DNA of 64,000 nucleotides, from NCBI RefSeq assembly GCF_001651855.1, contig NZ_LNQC01000037.1, positions 39,539-103,538 of the forward strand, given 5' to 3'. Position numbers and translations under genes: made by a program. Positions 55,076-64,000 of the stretch are shown in pieces (positions within the stretch are counted from its first letter, which is position 1; each line of letters opens with the position of its first letter). A model generated the notes under the pieces. That model saw only the letters and a list, made by a program, of their open reading frames with translations. It had not been told where the DNA came from and searched no databases. This DNA is from Sinorhizobium americanum. Its GTDB lineage: Bacteria; Pseudomonadota; Alphaproteobacteria; Rhizobiales; Rhizobiaceae.

Positions 55076-55312
55076 GGCCCTTGATCCTCGCTCGGTCACA
55101 GCGCCAAGGCACAACCCGTAGATTGTAGACCCGTTGCACGATTCGCCACTCGAATCCAGTTCGCCTCCAGCATACAGAGTGCAGTCAGTTCCGGCGACCC
55201 CGCAAGACACCGGATGCGCAAACGCGCTATCACCGGCATCATCCCCGTAGCCATTGGCCGCCGGCACGCGATGGCGGATGCTGGACGTCGAGGCCGGCGA
55301 CAGGAGTATGAC

Positions 55313-55915
55313 ATGACAACGATCGATGACGGCAATGCCCGGTTTTACCGCGACAACGCCGCCGCCTATGCAGGCCGCGCCCGCCGGACACCCACGGCGC
55401 GGCTCGACAAATTCCTCGCACAACTGAAGCCCGGCGCCGCCGTGCTGGAGATCGGCTGCGGCGGTGGTCAGGACAGCGCCTATATGGTTGCCCGCGGCTT
55501 CGACGTCACGCCGACGGATGGCTCGCCGGAACTGGCGGCCGAGGCCGAACGCCTGCTCGGCCGGCCCGTCGGCGTGGTCCGCTTCGAAGGGCTTTCCTGG
55601 CGGGAGCGTTTCGACGGCGTCTGGGCAGAAGCCTGCCTGCTGCATGTGCCGCGTACGGCCCTTCCGGACGTGCTCACCCGCCTCCTCCGGGCTCTCAAGT
55701 TCGGTGGCGTGCTGCATGCAAGCTTCAAGGCCGGCGGTGGCGAGGGTCGCGATGACTTCGGCCGCTACTACAACTATCCCTCGCACGACTGGCTTCTGCG
55801 GCAGTTCGAGGAGACGGGCTGGAGGGCGGTCGAAATCACCGAAGCCGACGGCGGCGGCTATGACGGCAAGCCGACACGCTGGCTGCATGTGGCCGCCGAG
55901 AAGCCGGAGATTTGA
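55313..55915 (+). CDS. SAM-dependent methyltransferase
   Basis: A 200-residue class I methyltransferase with CAGGAG before ATG 55313. The motif I sequence VLEIGCGGGQDSAYM, the acidic strand-2 end (VTPTDGSPEL) and a post-motif LLRALKFGGVLHASF are in canonical order. The small size fits a Methyltransf_11/12-type enzyme acting on a small molecule. It is followed 69 nt later by an aldo/keto reductase on the same strand. Substrate unknown. Confidence 0.85.
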   Translation: MTTIDDGNARFYRDNAAAYAGRARRTPTARLDKFLAQLKPGAAVLEIGCGGGQDSAYMVARGFDVTPTDGSPELAAEAERLLGRPVGVVRFEGLSWRERFDGVWAEACLLHVPRTALPDVLTRLLRALKFGGVLHASFKAGGGEGRDDFGRYYNYPSHDWLLRQFEETGWRAVEITEADGGGYDGKPTRWLHVAAEKPEI

Positions 55916-55984
55916 CTTCGCAAGGTCGAGGCCTAGGTAACGGGCGTTCCTCCCTCATCTCGATCCAACACCAGCGAGACCGCC

Positions 55985-56956
55985 ATGCACTACCGAACAC
56001 TTGGCCGCACCGGCCTGCGCATCTCCGAAATCGGCTACGGCGCCTGGGGCATCGGCAATAGCGGCTGGCAGGGCGCCAAGGACGAGGAGTCGGCGCGAGC
56101 CCTCAACCGGGCAATCGACCTCGGTCTGAACTTCATCGACACCGCGCTCGGCTACGGCGACGGCCATAGCGAAAGACTGGTCGGCAAGCTGCTGCGCGAA
56201 CGGACGGAGACGATCCACGTCGCGACAAAGATCCCGCCGAAGAACCGGATATGGCCGGCTCGTCCGGGCACGCCGGTCGAGGACGGCTTTCCGGCCGATC
56301 ACGTCATCGCCTCGACCGAGACGAGCCTGCGCAATCTCGGCATCGAGACGATAGACGTGCAGCAGTTCCATGTCTGGTCGGACGAGTGGGTCGGCCGCGG
56401 CGACTGGCTGGCGGCGGTCGAGCGGCTGAAGCGCGACGGCAAGATCCGCTTCTTCGGCGTCTCCATCAACGACTACGAACCGCACAATGCCCTGAAGCTG
56501 ATCGATAGCGGCGTGGTCGACACTGTTCAGGTGATCTACAACATCTTCGAGCAGGCGCCCGAAGAGCAGCTGTTCCCAGCCTGTGAGCGCCACAAAGTCG
56601 GCGTTATTGTCCGCGTCGCGCTCGACGAGGGCGGCCTGACCGGCCAGATCCGTGCCGATACGGTCTTCCCGGAAGGCGATTTTCGCCAGAACTATTTTCG
56701 CGGTGACCGCAAGCGCGAAGTCGAAGAACGCGTCCTGAAGATCTTCGACGACCTGGAGATCGCACCCGACGCGCTCGCAGAAACAGCACTCCGCTTCGTC
56801 CTCAGCCACCCCGCCGTGTCGACAGTCATTCCCGGCATGCGCTCGGTCCGCAATGTCGAGCGCAACTGCGTGATCGGCGACGGACGCGGCCTGTCGCAAG
56901 CACAGCGCGAGAAGCTGCGGTCGCACCGATGGTCCCGCAATTTCTACCGCGACTGA
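55985..56956 (+). CDS. Aldo/keto reductase
   Basis: A 323-residue AKR. It has the N-terminal [19 protein letters not shown], the catalytic Asp-Tyr segment [19 protein letters not shown], Lys in HVATKIPPK, and His-bearing [11 protein letters not shown]. The C-terminal cofactor block is [18 protein letters not shown]. It belongs to the broad AKR group near YghZ/Tas. The ribosome-binding site is weak (GCGAGAC). It may be cotranscribed with the methyltransferase upstream. Confidence 0.9.
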   Translation: MHYRTLGRTGLRISEIGYGAWGIGNSGWQGAKDEESARALNRAIDLGLNFIDTALGYGDGHSERLVGKLLRERTETIHVATKIPPKNRIWPARPGTPVEDGFPADHVIASTETSLRNLGIETIDVQQFHVWSDEWVGRGDWLAAVERLKRDGKIRFFGVSINDYEPHNALKLIDSGVVDTVQVIYNIFEQAPEEQLFPACERHKVGVIVRVALDEGGLTGQIRADTVFPEGDFRQNYFRGDRKREVEERVLKIFDDLEIAPDALAETALRFVLSHPAVSTVIPGMRSVRNVERNCVIGDGRGLSQAQREKLRSHRWSRNFYRD

Positions 56957-57036
56957 CAGCCTCCTTGGGAACGGAACCGCCCGACGGCGGTTTGGCCCGC
57001 GTGTATCGCATGAAGCGATGGCATTGGAGGTTACAT

Positions 57037-57291
57037 ATGTTCAAGAAACTGTTGGTTGCAGCCGCGATCTCGGCGGCTTGCGTGTCCCCGGCTCTCGCCC
57101 AGGCCGATCTCGTCTGCGATCAGGCGGGCATGACGAAGCTCGAAACGGACGTGGGTCAGATCACCGACTCTGGACGTAAGGAGATGGCGCAGAAAGAGCT
57201 GATCATGGCCAAGGAAGCATTGGCGGCGAACGACCAGGAAAAGTGCAAGACCCATATGGCAAACGCCATGAAGGGCAAAGATCCGATGTAA
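57037..57291 (+). CDS. Small secreted/periplasmic protein
   Basis: An 84-residue protein with GGAGG before ATG 57037. Residues 1-22 form a signal peptide ending PALAQA. The mature 62 residues are hydrophilic and helical, with two cysteines (LVCDQAG and EKCKTHM) that could form a disulfide, and are rich in Lys and Met. I recognise no family. A terminator-like hairpin follows at 57340. The clear signal peptide and ribosome-binding site support a real gene. Confidence 0.75.
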   Translation: MFKKLLVAAAISAACVSPALAQADLVCDQAGMTKLETDVGQITDSGRKEMAQKELIMAKEALAANDQEKCKTHMANAMKGKDPM

Positions 57292-57339
57292 TGCCGCTCG
57301 TGCCCGTACGATCGGTCGCTTTCCTTCACCGCACATGTA

Positions 57340-57366
57340 AAAGCCGAGGCACGAGGCCCCGGCTTT
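57340..57366 (+). terminator. Terminator after the small secreted protein gene
   Basis: AAAGCCGAGGC pairs with GCCCCGGCTTT (one mismatch) around a 5-nt loop, 49 nt after the stop at 57291, followed by a short T-containing stretch. Confidence 0.5.
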
Positions 57367-57390
57367 CTGCAGCCTTGGGAGGTAAGGCTT

Positions 57391-57479
57391 AGAGCGGGAT
57401 GCGCTCACATTCGCTCGCGCCGCCGCTCTATCTGTTTTTGCCGCATTTGTGCGACGTCAGGTGATTCCACCTGACTGCT

Positions 57480-57482
<3 letters not shown>
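57391..57482 (-). repeat. Intergenic repeat family A, copy 3
   Basis: Inverted relative to copy 1 at 9964. The TCAGGTG-attc-CACCTGA hairpin and the tgtttttgccgcatttgtgc run are nearly identical to that copy. It touches the ilvC stop codon and may act as the ilvC transcript end. Confidence 0.75.
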
Positions 57483-59206
<1,724 letters not shown>

Positions 59207-59224
59207 TTCGCTGCCGCTCCATCA

Positions 59225-59238
59225 GTACCGTACGGTAC
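59225..59238. promoter_or_regulatory. TetR-type operator
   Basis: GTACCGTACGGTAC, a perfect 14-nt palindrome with a further overlapping ACGG repeat, in the gap between the divergent TetR and MacA-like genes. It lies 19 nt from the TetR start. Palindromes of this ACCGTACGGT type are typical operators of TetR-family efflux repressors. Confidence 0.6.
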
Positions 59239-59452
59239 GGTTCGCCGTTTTAGTGAGATGGTCGCTGGCCGTCAAGCTCAATTCTGCCGATGCGAAACAG
59301 GCTCCTGCTATCAACATTGTCGGATTGCAGCATCGACCTCCCCCGGCAGCGGTAAATGATTACGAAAATATAATGATCCCGACGCTGTTCCCTCGCCCCG
59401 TTCGCCTTTATTTTGAAAGGAGAAAATCCGCCGGCGGAAAGCCATTGTGCCG

Positions 59453-60706
59453 ATGAGCAAGACAGCGAAGACGATCAGACAGGAAGCGCCGGCTGCGGCG
59501 CCGAACGTCACCTTGATGCCGAGCCCGGCCGTACCCGTCCGCCGCAAGCGACGCTGGCGCCTGGGGTTCGCCGTGCCGGTTCTCATCGCCGTGCTCGGCG
59601 CCGGCTACTATGCCTGGAGCCAATACGGTGCCCAGCCCGAGACCGCAATGATCGCCCAAGCCGTGGCCCGCGGTGACATCGAGGACAGCGTCACCGCCGT
59701 GGGCACGCTCGATGCGATCAAATCCGTCGATGCCGGTGCGCAGGTCTCCGGCCAGCTGAAGTCGCTGCATGTCGAGATTGGCGACAAGGTCGAGGCCAAC
59801 CAACTCGTCGCCGAAATCGATCCCGCCTCGATCGAAAACAGGATCGAGATCGACCAGGCGGAGCTTGCCAACCTGGAAGCTCAGCTCGTCTCGACGAAGG
59901 CCCAACTCGTGCTGAAGGAAGCGAATATCGAGCGGCAGCGCAGTCTCGTCGCGACGAAGAGCGTTTCCCAATCGACGCTCGACCAGGCAATCGCGGATCA
60001 CACCGCCGCTCAAGCCGACGTAAAGGCGATCGAGGCGCAGATCCGCAAGCAGAAGGCAACGCTCGCCGGCGACAAGGTCGACCTCGGCTACACCAAGATC
60101 TACGCGCCGATGGCCGGGACGATCGTCGCCAATCCGGCCAAGGAAGGCCAGACCCTCAATGCCAACCAGACGACACCGACGATCGTCACGATCGCCGATC
60201 TCTCGACGATGACTGTCAAGGCCCAGGTGTCGGAAGCCGACGTCGGCAAGCTGAAAATCGGCATGGACGCCTATTTCACCCTGCTCGGCCAGCCGGGCAA
60301 GCGCTTCACCGGCAAGCTGCGGCAGATCCAGCCGATGCCGGACACGGAAAACAACGTCGTCCTCTATTACGCGCTCTTCGACGTTCCCAATCCGACCGGC
60401 GAACTGATGATGTCGATGAGCGCCCAGGTCTTCTTCGTCGAGGCTGCCGCCAAAAACGTGCTTGTCGTGCCCAGCGCCGCCATCCGCACGGCGCGCGGCG
60501 ACGGCGAGGGCAAACCGAGGACCGAAGTCACCGTGCTTACCGCGTCGGGCACCACCGAAACCCGCCCGGTGGAAGTCGGTATTCGCAATCGCGTTGACGC
60601 CGAGATCGTCAACGGCCTGAAGGAGGGCGAGAGCGTCGTCGTGGACTCGGATTCAGGCTCGTCCGGCAGCAGCCAGCGCGGCACGCGCATGCCGCCGATG
60701 TTCTGA
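59453..60706 (+). CDS. macA: MacA-like efflux adaptor (membrane fusion protein)
   Basis: A 417-residue periplasmic adaptor with one N-terminal membrane anchor at about 38-58 (LGFAVPVLIAVLGAGYYAW) instead of a cleaved signal. Coiled-coil hairpin at about 115-200, flanked by lipoyl halves (VDAGAQVSGQLKSLHVEIGD; LGYTKIYAPMAGTI). The start is ATG 59453, though GTG 59447 is also possible. Nine nt separate its stop from the MacB-like gene. Together they form an ABC-type tripartite exporter for macrolides, peptides or lipids. The C-terminus is Ser/Gly-rich. Confidence 0.9.
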   Translation: MSKTAKTIRQEAPAAAPNVTLMPSPAVPVRRKRRWRLGFAVPVLIAVLGAGYYAWSQYGAQPETAMIAQAVARGDIEDSVTAVGTLDAIKSVDAGAQVSGQLKSLHVEIGDKVEANQLVAEIDPASIENRIEIDQAELANLEAQLVSTKAQLVLKEANIERQRSLVATKSVSQSTLDQAIADHTAAQADVKAIEAQIRKQKATLAGDKVDLGYTKIYAPMAGTIVANPAKEGQTLNANQTTPTIVTIADLSTMTVKAQVSEADVGKLKIGMDAYFTLLGQPGKRFTGKLRQIQPMPDTENNVVLYYALFDVPNPTGELMMSMSAQVFFVEAAAKNVLVVPSAAIRTARGDGEGKPRTEVTVLTASGTTETRPVEVGIRNRVDAEIVNGLKEGESVVVDSDSGSSGSSQRGTRMPPMF

Positions 60707-60715
60707 AGACGGCCT

Positions 60716-62659
60716 ATGCAGCCCCTCATCTCGCTCCGGAACGTCAGCAAGACCTATTTCAACGGCGACCTCGCCGTCGAGGTCCTGCATGATATCTCGC
60801 TCGATATCGAGGCGGGCGAGTTCGTCGCGATCATCGGTCAGTCCGGCTCCGGCAAATCGACCTTGATGAATATTCTTGGATGCCTCGACCAGCCGACCGC
60901 GGGCGAATACCTGATCGAAGGCGAAAGGGTCTCCGGCTTCGACGGCGACGAGCTCGCAGCGTTGCGCCGGCGCACCTTCGGCTTCGTCTTCCAGGCCTAC
61001 AACCTGATCCCGACCGCGAGCGCCCAGGAGAATGTCGAGGTGCCGGCCGTCTACGCCGGTGTGCCGGCCCATGGCCGGCGCGAGCGTGCCGAGGCGCTGT
61101 TGAGATCGCTCAATCTCGGTGAGCGGCTCGACCACCGGCCAAGCCAACTTTCCGGCGGGCAGCAGCAGCGCGTCTCGATCGCCCGCGCGCTGATGAACGG
61201 CGGCCGCGTTATCCTCGCCGACGAACCCACCGGTGCGCTCGACAGCCAGAGCGGTCGGGACGTGATGGCGCTCCTGCGCGAGATGAACGACAAGGGCCAC
61301 ACGATCGTCGTCATCACCCATTCGCGCGAGGTGGCGGAACAGGCCGACCGGCTGATCGAGATCCGCGACGGCCGCATCATCGCCGATCGCGTCAAGAAGG
61401 GCCGGAGCAATCCGGAAGCGGCTTTCGGCCTTGCTCAGCGCACCCGCGAGGGACTTGCCGCACTCGCCGACGTCTCGGAAGCGGTCAAGATGGCGATGCG
61501 GGCGCTGCGGGCAAACCTCTTCCGCACGATCCTGACGCTGCTCGGCATCGTCATCGGGGTCGGCTCCGTCGTCGCCATGCTGGCGATCGGCACCGGCGCG
61601 CAGGATTCGGTGCTGAGCCGCATTTCCTCCATGGGCTCCGACCTCTTGCTGGTGCGCCCGAGCATGGCCAATTTCCGCGGCAGCGCCGGCGGCAGCAACG
61701 TCACGCTCGTGCCGGCGGACGCCGACGCCATCCTCGAACTGCCGAACATCGCCTTCGCCGTCCCGGAGATGACGAGCACCGTGACGCTCAGGCGCGGCAA
61801 TATCGACTATCAGACGACCGCCAACGGAACCGTGCCGCAGTTCACCGCAGCGAAATCATGGCCCGTCGGACGCGGCGAGTTCATCAACCGCGACGACATG
61901 GAGGGCTACGCACCGGTCACGGTCCTCGGCCAAACGGTGGTCAAGACGCTCTTCCCGGACGGCTCCGATCCGATCGGCCAATATGTGCTCGTCAACAAGA
62001 TCCCCTTCCAGGTGATCGGCGTGATGAGCGAAATGGGCGCCAGCGCCGGCGGCAACGATCAGGACGACGTCGTCCTCGTGCCGCTCACCACCGGCAGCAT
62101 GCGCATATTCGGCCAGCGCAACATCCGCACCATCACCGTCAAGGTGAAGGACGCCGAGGCCATCGACCTGACCCAGGAACGGATCCAGGCACTCCTGAAC
62201 GAGCGCCACAAGAAGGAAGATACGCAGATCACCAACATGTCCTCGGTGCGCGAGGCCTTCACCGAGACGTCGAACACGATGAAGCTCTTCCTCGGCTCCG
62301 TCGCAGCGATCTCGCTTCTCGTCGGCGGCATCGGGGTGATGAACATCATGCTGGTCAGCGTCAGCGAGCGAACCCGCGAAATCGGCGTGCGCATGGCGAC
62401 CGGAGCCCGCCAGCGAGACATACTCGTCCAATTCATTGTCGAGGCGCTGGTCGTCTCCGCCATGGGCGGGGCGATCGGCATCGTTGCGGGCCTCGGCACC
62501 GCTTACGTTGCGCGCACCTTCGGCATGCCCGTGAGCTTCACCGCGGGTCCGGTGGCGCTGGCCTTTGCCTGCGCCTTTTTGACGGGTCTGCTCTTCGGCT
62601 TCCTGCCGGCCCGCAATGCCTCACGCCTGCAGCCAGCCGTGGCGCTGAGTGCCGATTGA
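60716..62659 (+). CDS. macB: MacB-like ABC exporter (ATPase plus FtsX-type permease)
   Basis: A 647-residue protein. The N-terminal ATPase (1-235) has Walker [10 protein letters not shown], signature [15 protein letters not shown], Walker [13 protein letters not shown] and switch His [10 protein letters not shown]. The C-terminal half has four membrane helices: one at about 270-290, then a large periplasmic domain, and three at the end with the FtsX/MacB motif [25 protein letters not shown]. This is the MacB architecture of mechanotransmission exporters. Cotranscribed with the adaptor; the outer-membrane channel is coded elsewhere. TetR control is suggested by the operator upstream. Confidence 0.93.
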   Translation: MQPLISLRNVSKTYFNGDLAVEVLHDISLDIEAGEFVAIIGQSGSGKSTLMNILGCLDQPTAGEYLIEGERVSGFDGDELAALRRRTFGFVFQAYNLIPTASAQENVEVPAVYAGVPAHGRRERAEALLRSLNLGERLDHRPSQLSGGQQQRVSIARALMNGGRVILADEPTGALDSQSGRDVMALLREMNDKGHTIVVITHSREVAEQADRLIEIRDGRIIADRVKKGRSNPEAAFGLAQRTREGLAALADVSEAVKMAMRALRANLFRTILTLLGIVIGVGSVVAMLAIGTGAQDSVLSRISSMGSDLLLVRPSMANFRGSAGGSNVTLVPADADAILELPNIAFAVPEMTSTVTLRRGNIDYQTTANGTVPQFTAAKSWPVGRGEFINRDDMEGYAPVTVLGQTVVKTLFPDGSDPIGQYVLVNKIPFQVIGVMSEMGASAGGNDQDDVVLVPLTTGSMRIFGQRNIRTITVKVKDAEAIDLTQERIQALLNERHKKEDTQITNMSSVREAFTETSNTMKLFLGSVAAISLLVGGIGVMNIMLVSVSERTREIGVRMATGARQRDILVQFIVEALVVSAMGGAIGIVAGLGTAYVARTFGMPVSFTAGPVALAFACAFLTGLLFGFLPARNASRLQPAVALSAD

Positions 62660-62689
62660 AGAGCGTGGCACCGCACCGGACGGTGTCCG

Positions 62690-63256
62690 TCAGATTTGCT
62701 GTGCTCCGGCGATCCGCTCCCAGCGGCTACCGTTTGATTGCGACTGGCGGGCGAAATAATCGTAGGGCGTGCGTGACCAGTCCCTGACCGAATTGGTCAG
62801 ATTATCGAGCACGAGATCGCCTTCGCTGGTGCGAACAGTCAGCACCGTATGACCGTCGCCGTGATAACGGGCGACTGTCAGCAACAATGCGGAAGCCGGC
62901 CAGCCGCGCTTGAGGAGCTCGCGCTTCTTCAAAATCGCAAAATCCTCGCAGTCTCCGTAGGTCGTCGGCACGCGCCAGTCGTCGTCTCTGCCGACATTCG
63001 CGCGGTCGCTGCGCTCCTTGATACGAGCGTTGACGGCGCTGTTGACCTGCTGAAGTTCACTGGCCTTGTCTGAGCGAAGGACAACAGCCTTTTGCCCACC
63101 ATTGGTCCTGCACAACTGCGGCTCGCGCGAGCAGAACGAAGCGAAGGCCGGCGGTGCAAACGCCTTGCCGGCCGTTTTCATGATCGTCCCCGCATCAGCG
63201 ATCGCCGGGGCAAAAAAAAGCAAAAGGAATGTGGTCTTCGCGATGAAGCGATTCAT
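62690..63256 (-). CDS. Bacterial transglutaminase-like cysteine protease (BTLCP/LapG-like)
   Basis: A 188-residue exported protein with GGAG before ATG 63256 and a signal peptide (ending AIADA near residue 22). The Cys-His-Asp triad is clear: GDCEDFAILKK (C103), GDGHTVLTV (H136), LDNLTN (D151). This is the DUF920/BTLCP family that includes LapG, the periplasmic protease that releases RTX adhesins in Pseudomonas. LapG-type calcium-binding features cannot be judged by eye. Divergent from the Gly/Ser-rich protein gene. No LapD-like GGDEF/EAL gene is next to it, so adhesin processing is only a possibility. Confidence 0.85.
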   Translation of the reverse strand: MNRFIAKTTFLLLFFAPAIADAGTIMKTAGKAFAPPAFASFCSREPQLCRTNGGQKAVVLRSDKASELQQVNSAVNARIKERSDRANVGRDDDWRVPTTYGDCEDFAILKKRELLKRGWPASALLLTVARYHGDGHTVLTVRTSEGDLVLDNLTNSVRDWSRTPYDYFARQSQSNGSRWERIAGAQQI

Positions 63257-63454
63257 GAAGTGTTCTCCAACGGCAGGCGTAACGTCCCCCGCGTCCGACG
63301 TAGAGATTAAATCGGACGGGTTAATCCGGGGTTGATTAGCCCGGAATAGGGCGATGTTATGGCGACATACTAATAATTCGTAAATTGACCCCAAACATCT
63401 TTAAGTAAATCATTGGATTTATTTCGGTAGTTATATTTTGCGTGGGGTTAAGTA

Positions 63455-64000
63455 ATGAAAAGAATTCATAGATCGATTTTCCAAACATTCTTCCTTCTCT
63501 CTACGGCCTCGATAGCATCCGTCGTCGTTACGACGGATGCGAATGCAGTAGAGCGTCGACGTATGACTACTGCGCAATGCAGCCCTTTGACAGAAGACAA
63601 CTTTGCAGCGTGTTGCGTTGCGATAAATCGCTTGAAAATTCTTACTCCTGCGCAAATCAAAATGTGCCCGCCTCTGTCAACCGCGACCATTGGCAAGAAC
63701 ACGCGCCGAGATGATCGCAGCGACACCGCCAGCCGCGGCAGCGGCAGCGGAGGCTCGGGCGGCTCCGGCGGCGGTGGCGGCTCTGGCGGTGGTTCCGGCG
63801 GCAGCGGCAGCTCCGGCGGTAGCGGCGGCTCCGGTGGTGGTAGTTCCGGCGGCGGTGGGGGCTCCGGCGGTGGTGGCGGCGGCTCCGGTGGCTCCGGCGG
63901 CTCCGGTGGTAGCGGCGGTTCCGGCGGTAGCGGCGGTTCCGGCGGTGGTAGCGGCTCCGGCGGTAGCGGTGGCTCAGGCGGCTCTGGCGGCGGCTCCGGC
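63455..64000 (+). CDS. Gly/Ser-rich secreted protein, truncated by window end
   Basis: A partial gene, open to the window edge, starting at ATG 63455 after a GGGG site. About 30 N-terminal residues form a signal peptide (FFLLSTASIASVVVTT, ending DANA). Then comes a segment of about 60 residues with four cysteines (TTAQCSPL, AACCVA, IKMCPP). From about residue 92 on it is only Gly and Ser in a changing GGS/GSGG pattern for at least 90 residues. Such tails are flexible linkers or wall/matrix-type surface sequences. Family and end are unknown; the repeat is also prone to slippage or assembly error. Confidence 0.75.
   Translation, partial: MKRIHRSIFQTFFLLSTASIASVVVTTDANAVERRRMTTAQCSPLTEDNFAACCVAINRLKILTPAQIKMCPPLSTATIGKNTRRDDRSDTASRGSGSGGSGGSGGGGGSGGGSGGSGSSGGSGGSGGGSSGGGGGSGGGGGGSGGSGGSGGSGGSGGSGGSGGGSGSGGSGGSGGSGGGSG

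Noticed and set aside
63728..64000. Regular GGC/TCC repeats considered as a CRISPR or tandem DNA array
   Set aside because: The repeats have no unique spacers and no fixed unit; they are in frame with a signal-peptide protein and read as Gly/Ser coding sequence.

Overview
The window is GC-rich, densely coded alphaproteobacterial chromosome. It is most likely from Rhizobiaceae and probably Sinorhizobium/Ensifer. The pointers are a second, short FtsZ without the usual C-terminal tail, an Afu-type ABC transporter, ilvC in its typical form, several class III cyclase/TPR proteins, and intergenic palindromic elements of the RIME type. I see no tRNA, rRNA, CRISPR array, prophage or insertion sequence.

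Layout. 0-5.6 kb: a four-gene operon (DUF3141/PhaC-like hydrolase, phosphate acetyltransferase, acetate kinase, enoyl-ACP reductase) behind an FNR/FixK-type box. 5.6-10.5 kb: PhzF-like protein, MFS transporter, a two-gene EEP-nuclease/NUDIX unit and a secreted CHAP-like peptidase. 11.5-21.1 kb: a cell-surface and regulator block with a large RTX protein, a BTAD-TolB-TPR regulator, a LuxR-type regulator, a curlin amyloid subunit with a CsgH-like partner, and a divergent outer-membrane protein. 21.6-25.2 kb: a TRAP transporter (DctM, DctQ, DctP). 25.5-33.2 kb: sorbosone dehydrogenase-like lipoprotein, cyclase-TPR protein, FtsZ2, a small Lys-rich protein, a HAD-phosphatase/P-loop ATPase fusion and a GST. 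33.8-37.8 kb: an Afu/Fbp-type ABC importer. 38.2-42.5 kb: an RND efflux pair. 42.7-50.8 kb: methyltransferase, SDR with divergent TetR, GST, aldo/keto reductase, OafA-type acyltransferase and an aminotransferase. 51-57.3 kb: an orphan solute-binding protein behind a cyclase-TPR gene, a membrane cyclase, methyltransferase, aldo/keto reductase and a small secreted protein. 57.5-64 kb: ilvC, TetR, a MacAB-like export pair, a LapG/BTLCP-type cysteine protease, and the start of a Gly/Ser-rich secreted protein cut by the window edge.

The most interesting parts are the curlin/CsgH-like pair beside an unassigned barrel protein, the HAD-ATPase fusion, the shared TolB-TPR chassis carrying different N-terminal modules (DNA-binding in one gene, cyclase in two), and the acetyl-phosphate/FabI operon behind a near-consensus anaerobox. 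Intergenic spaces carry several families of palindromic repeats. All functional calls rest on motif and family recognition by eye; no database search was possible.
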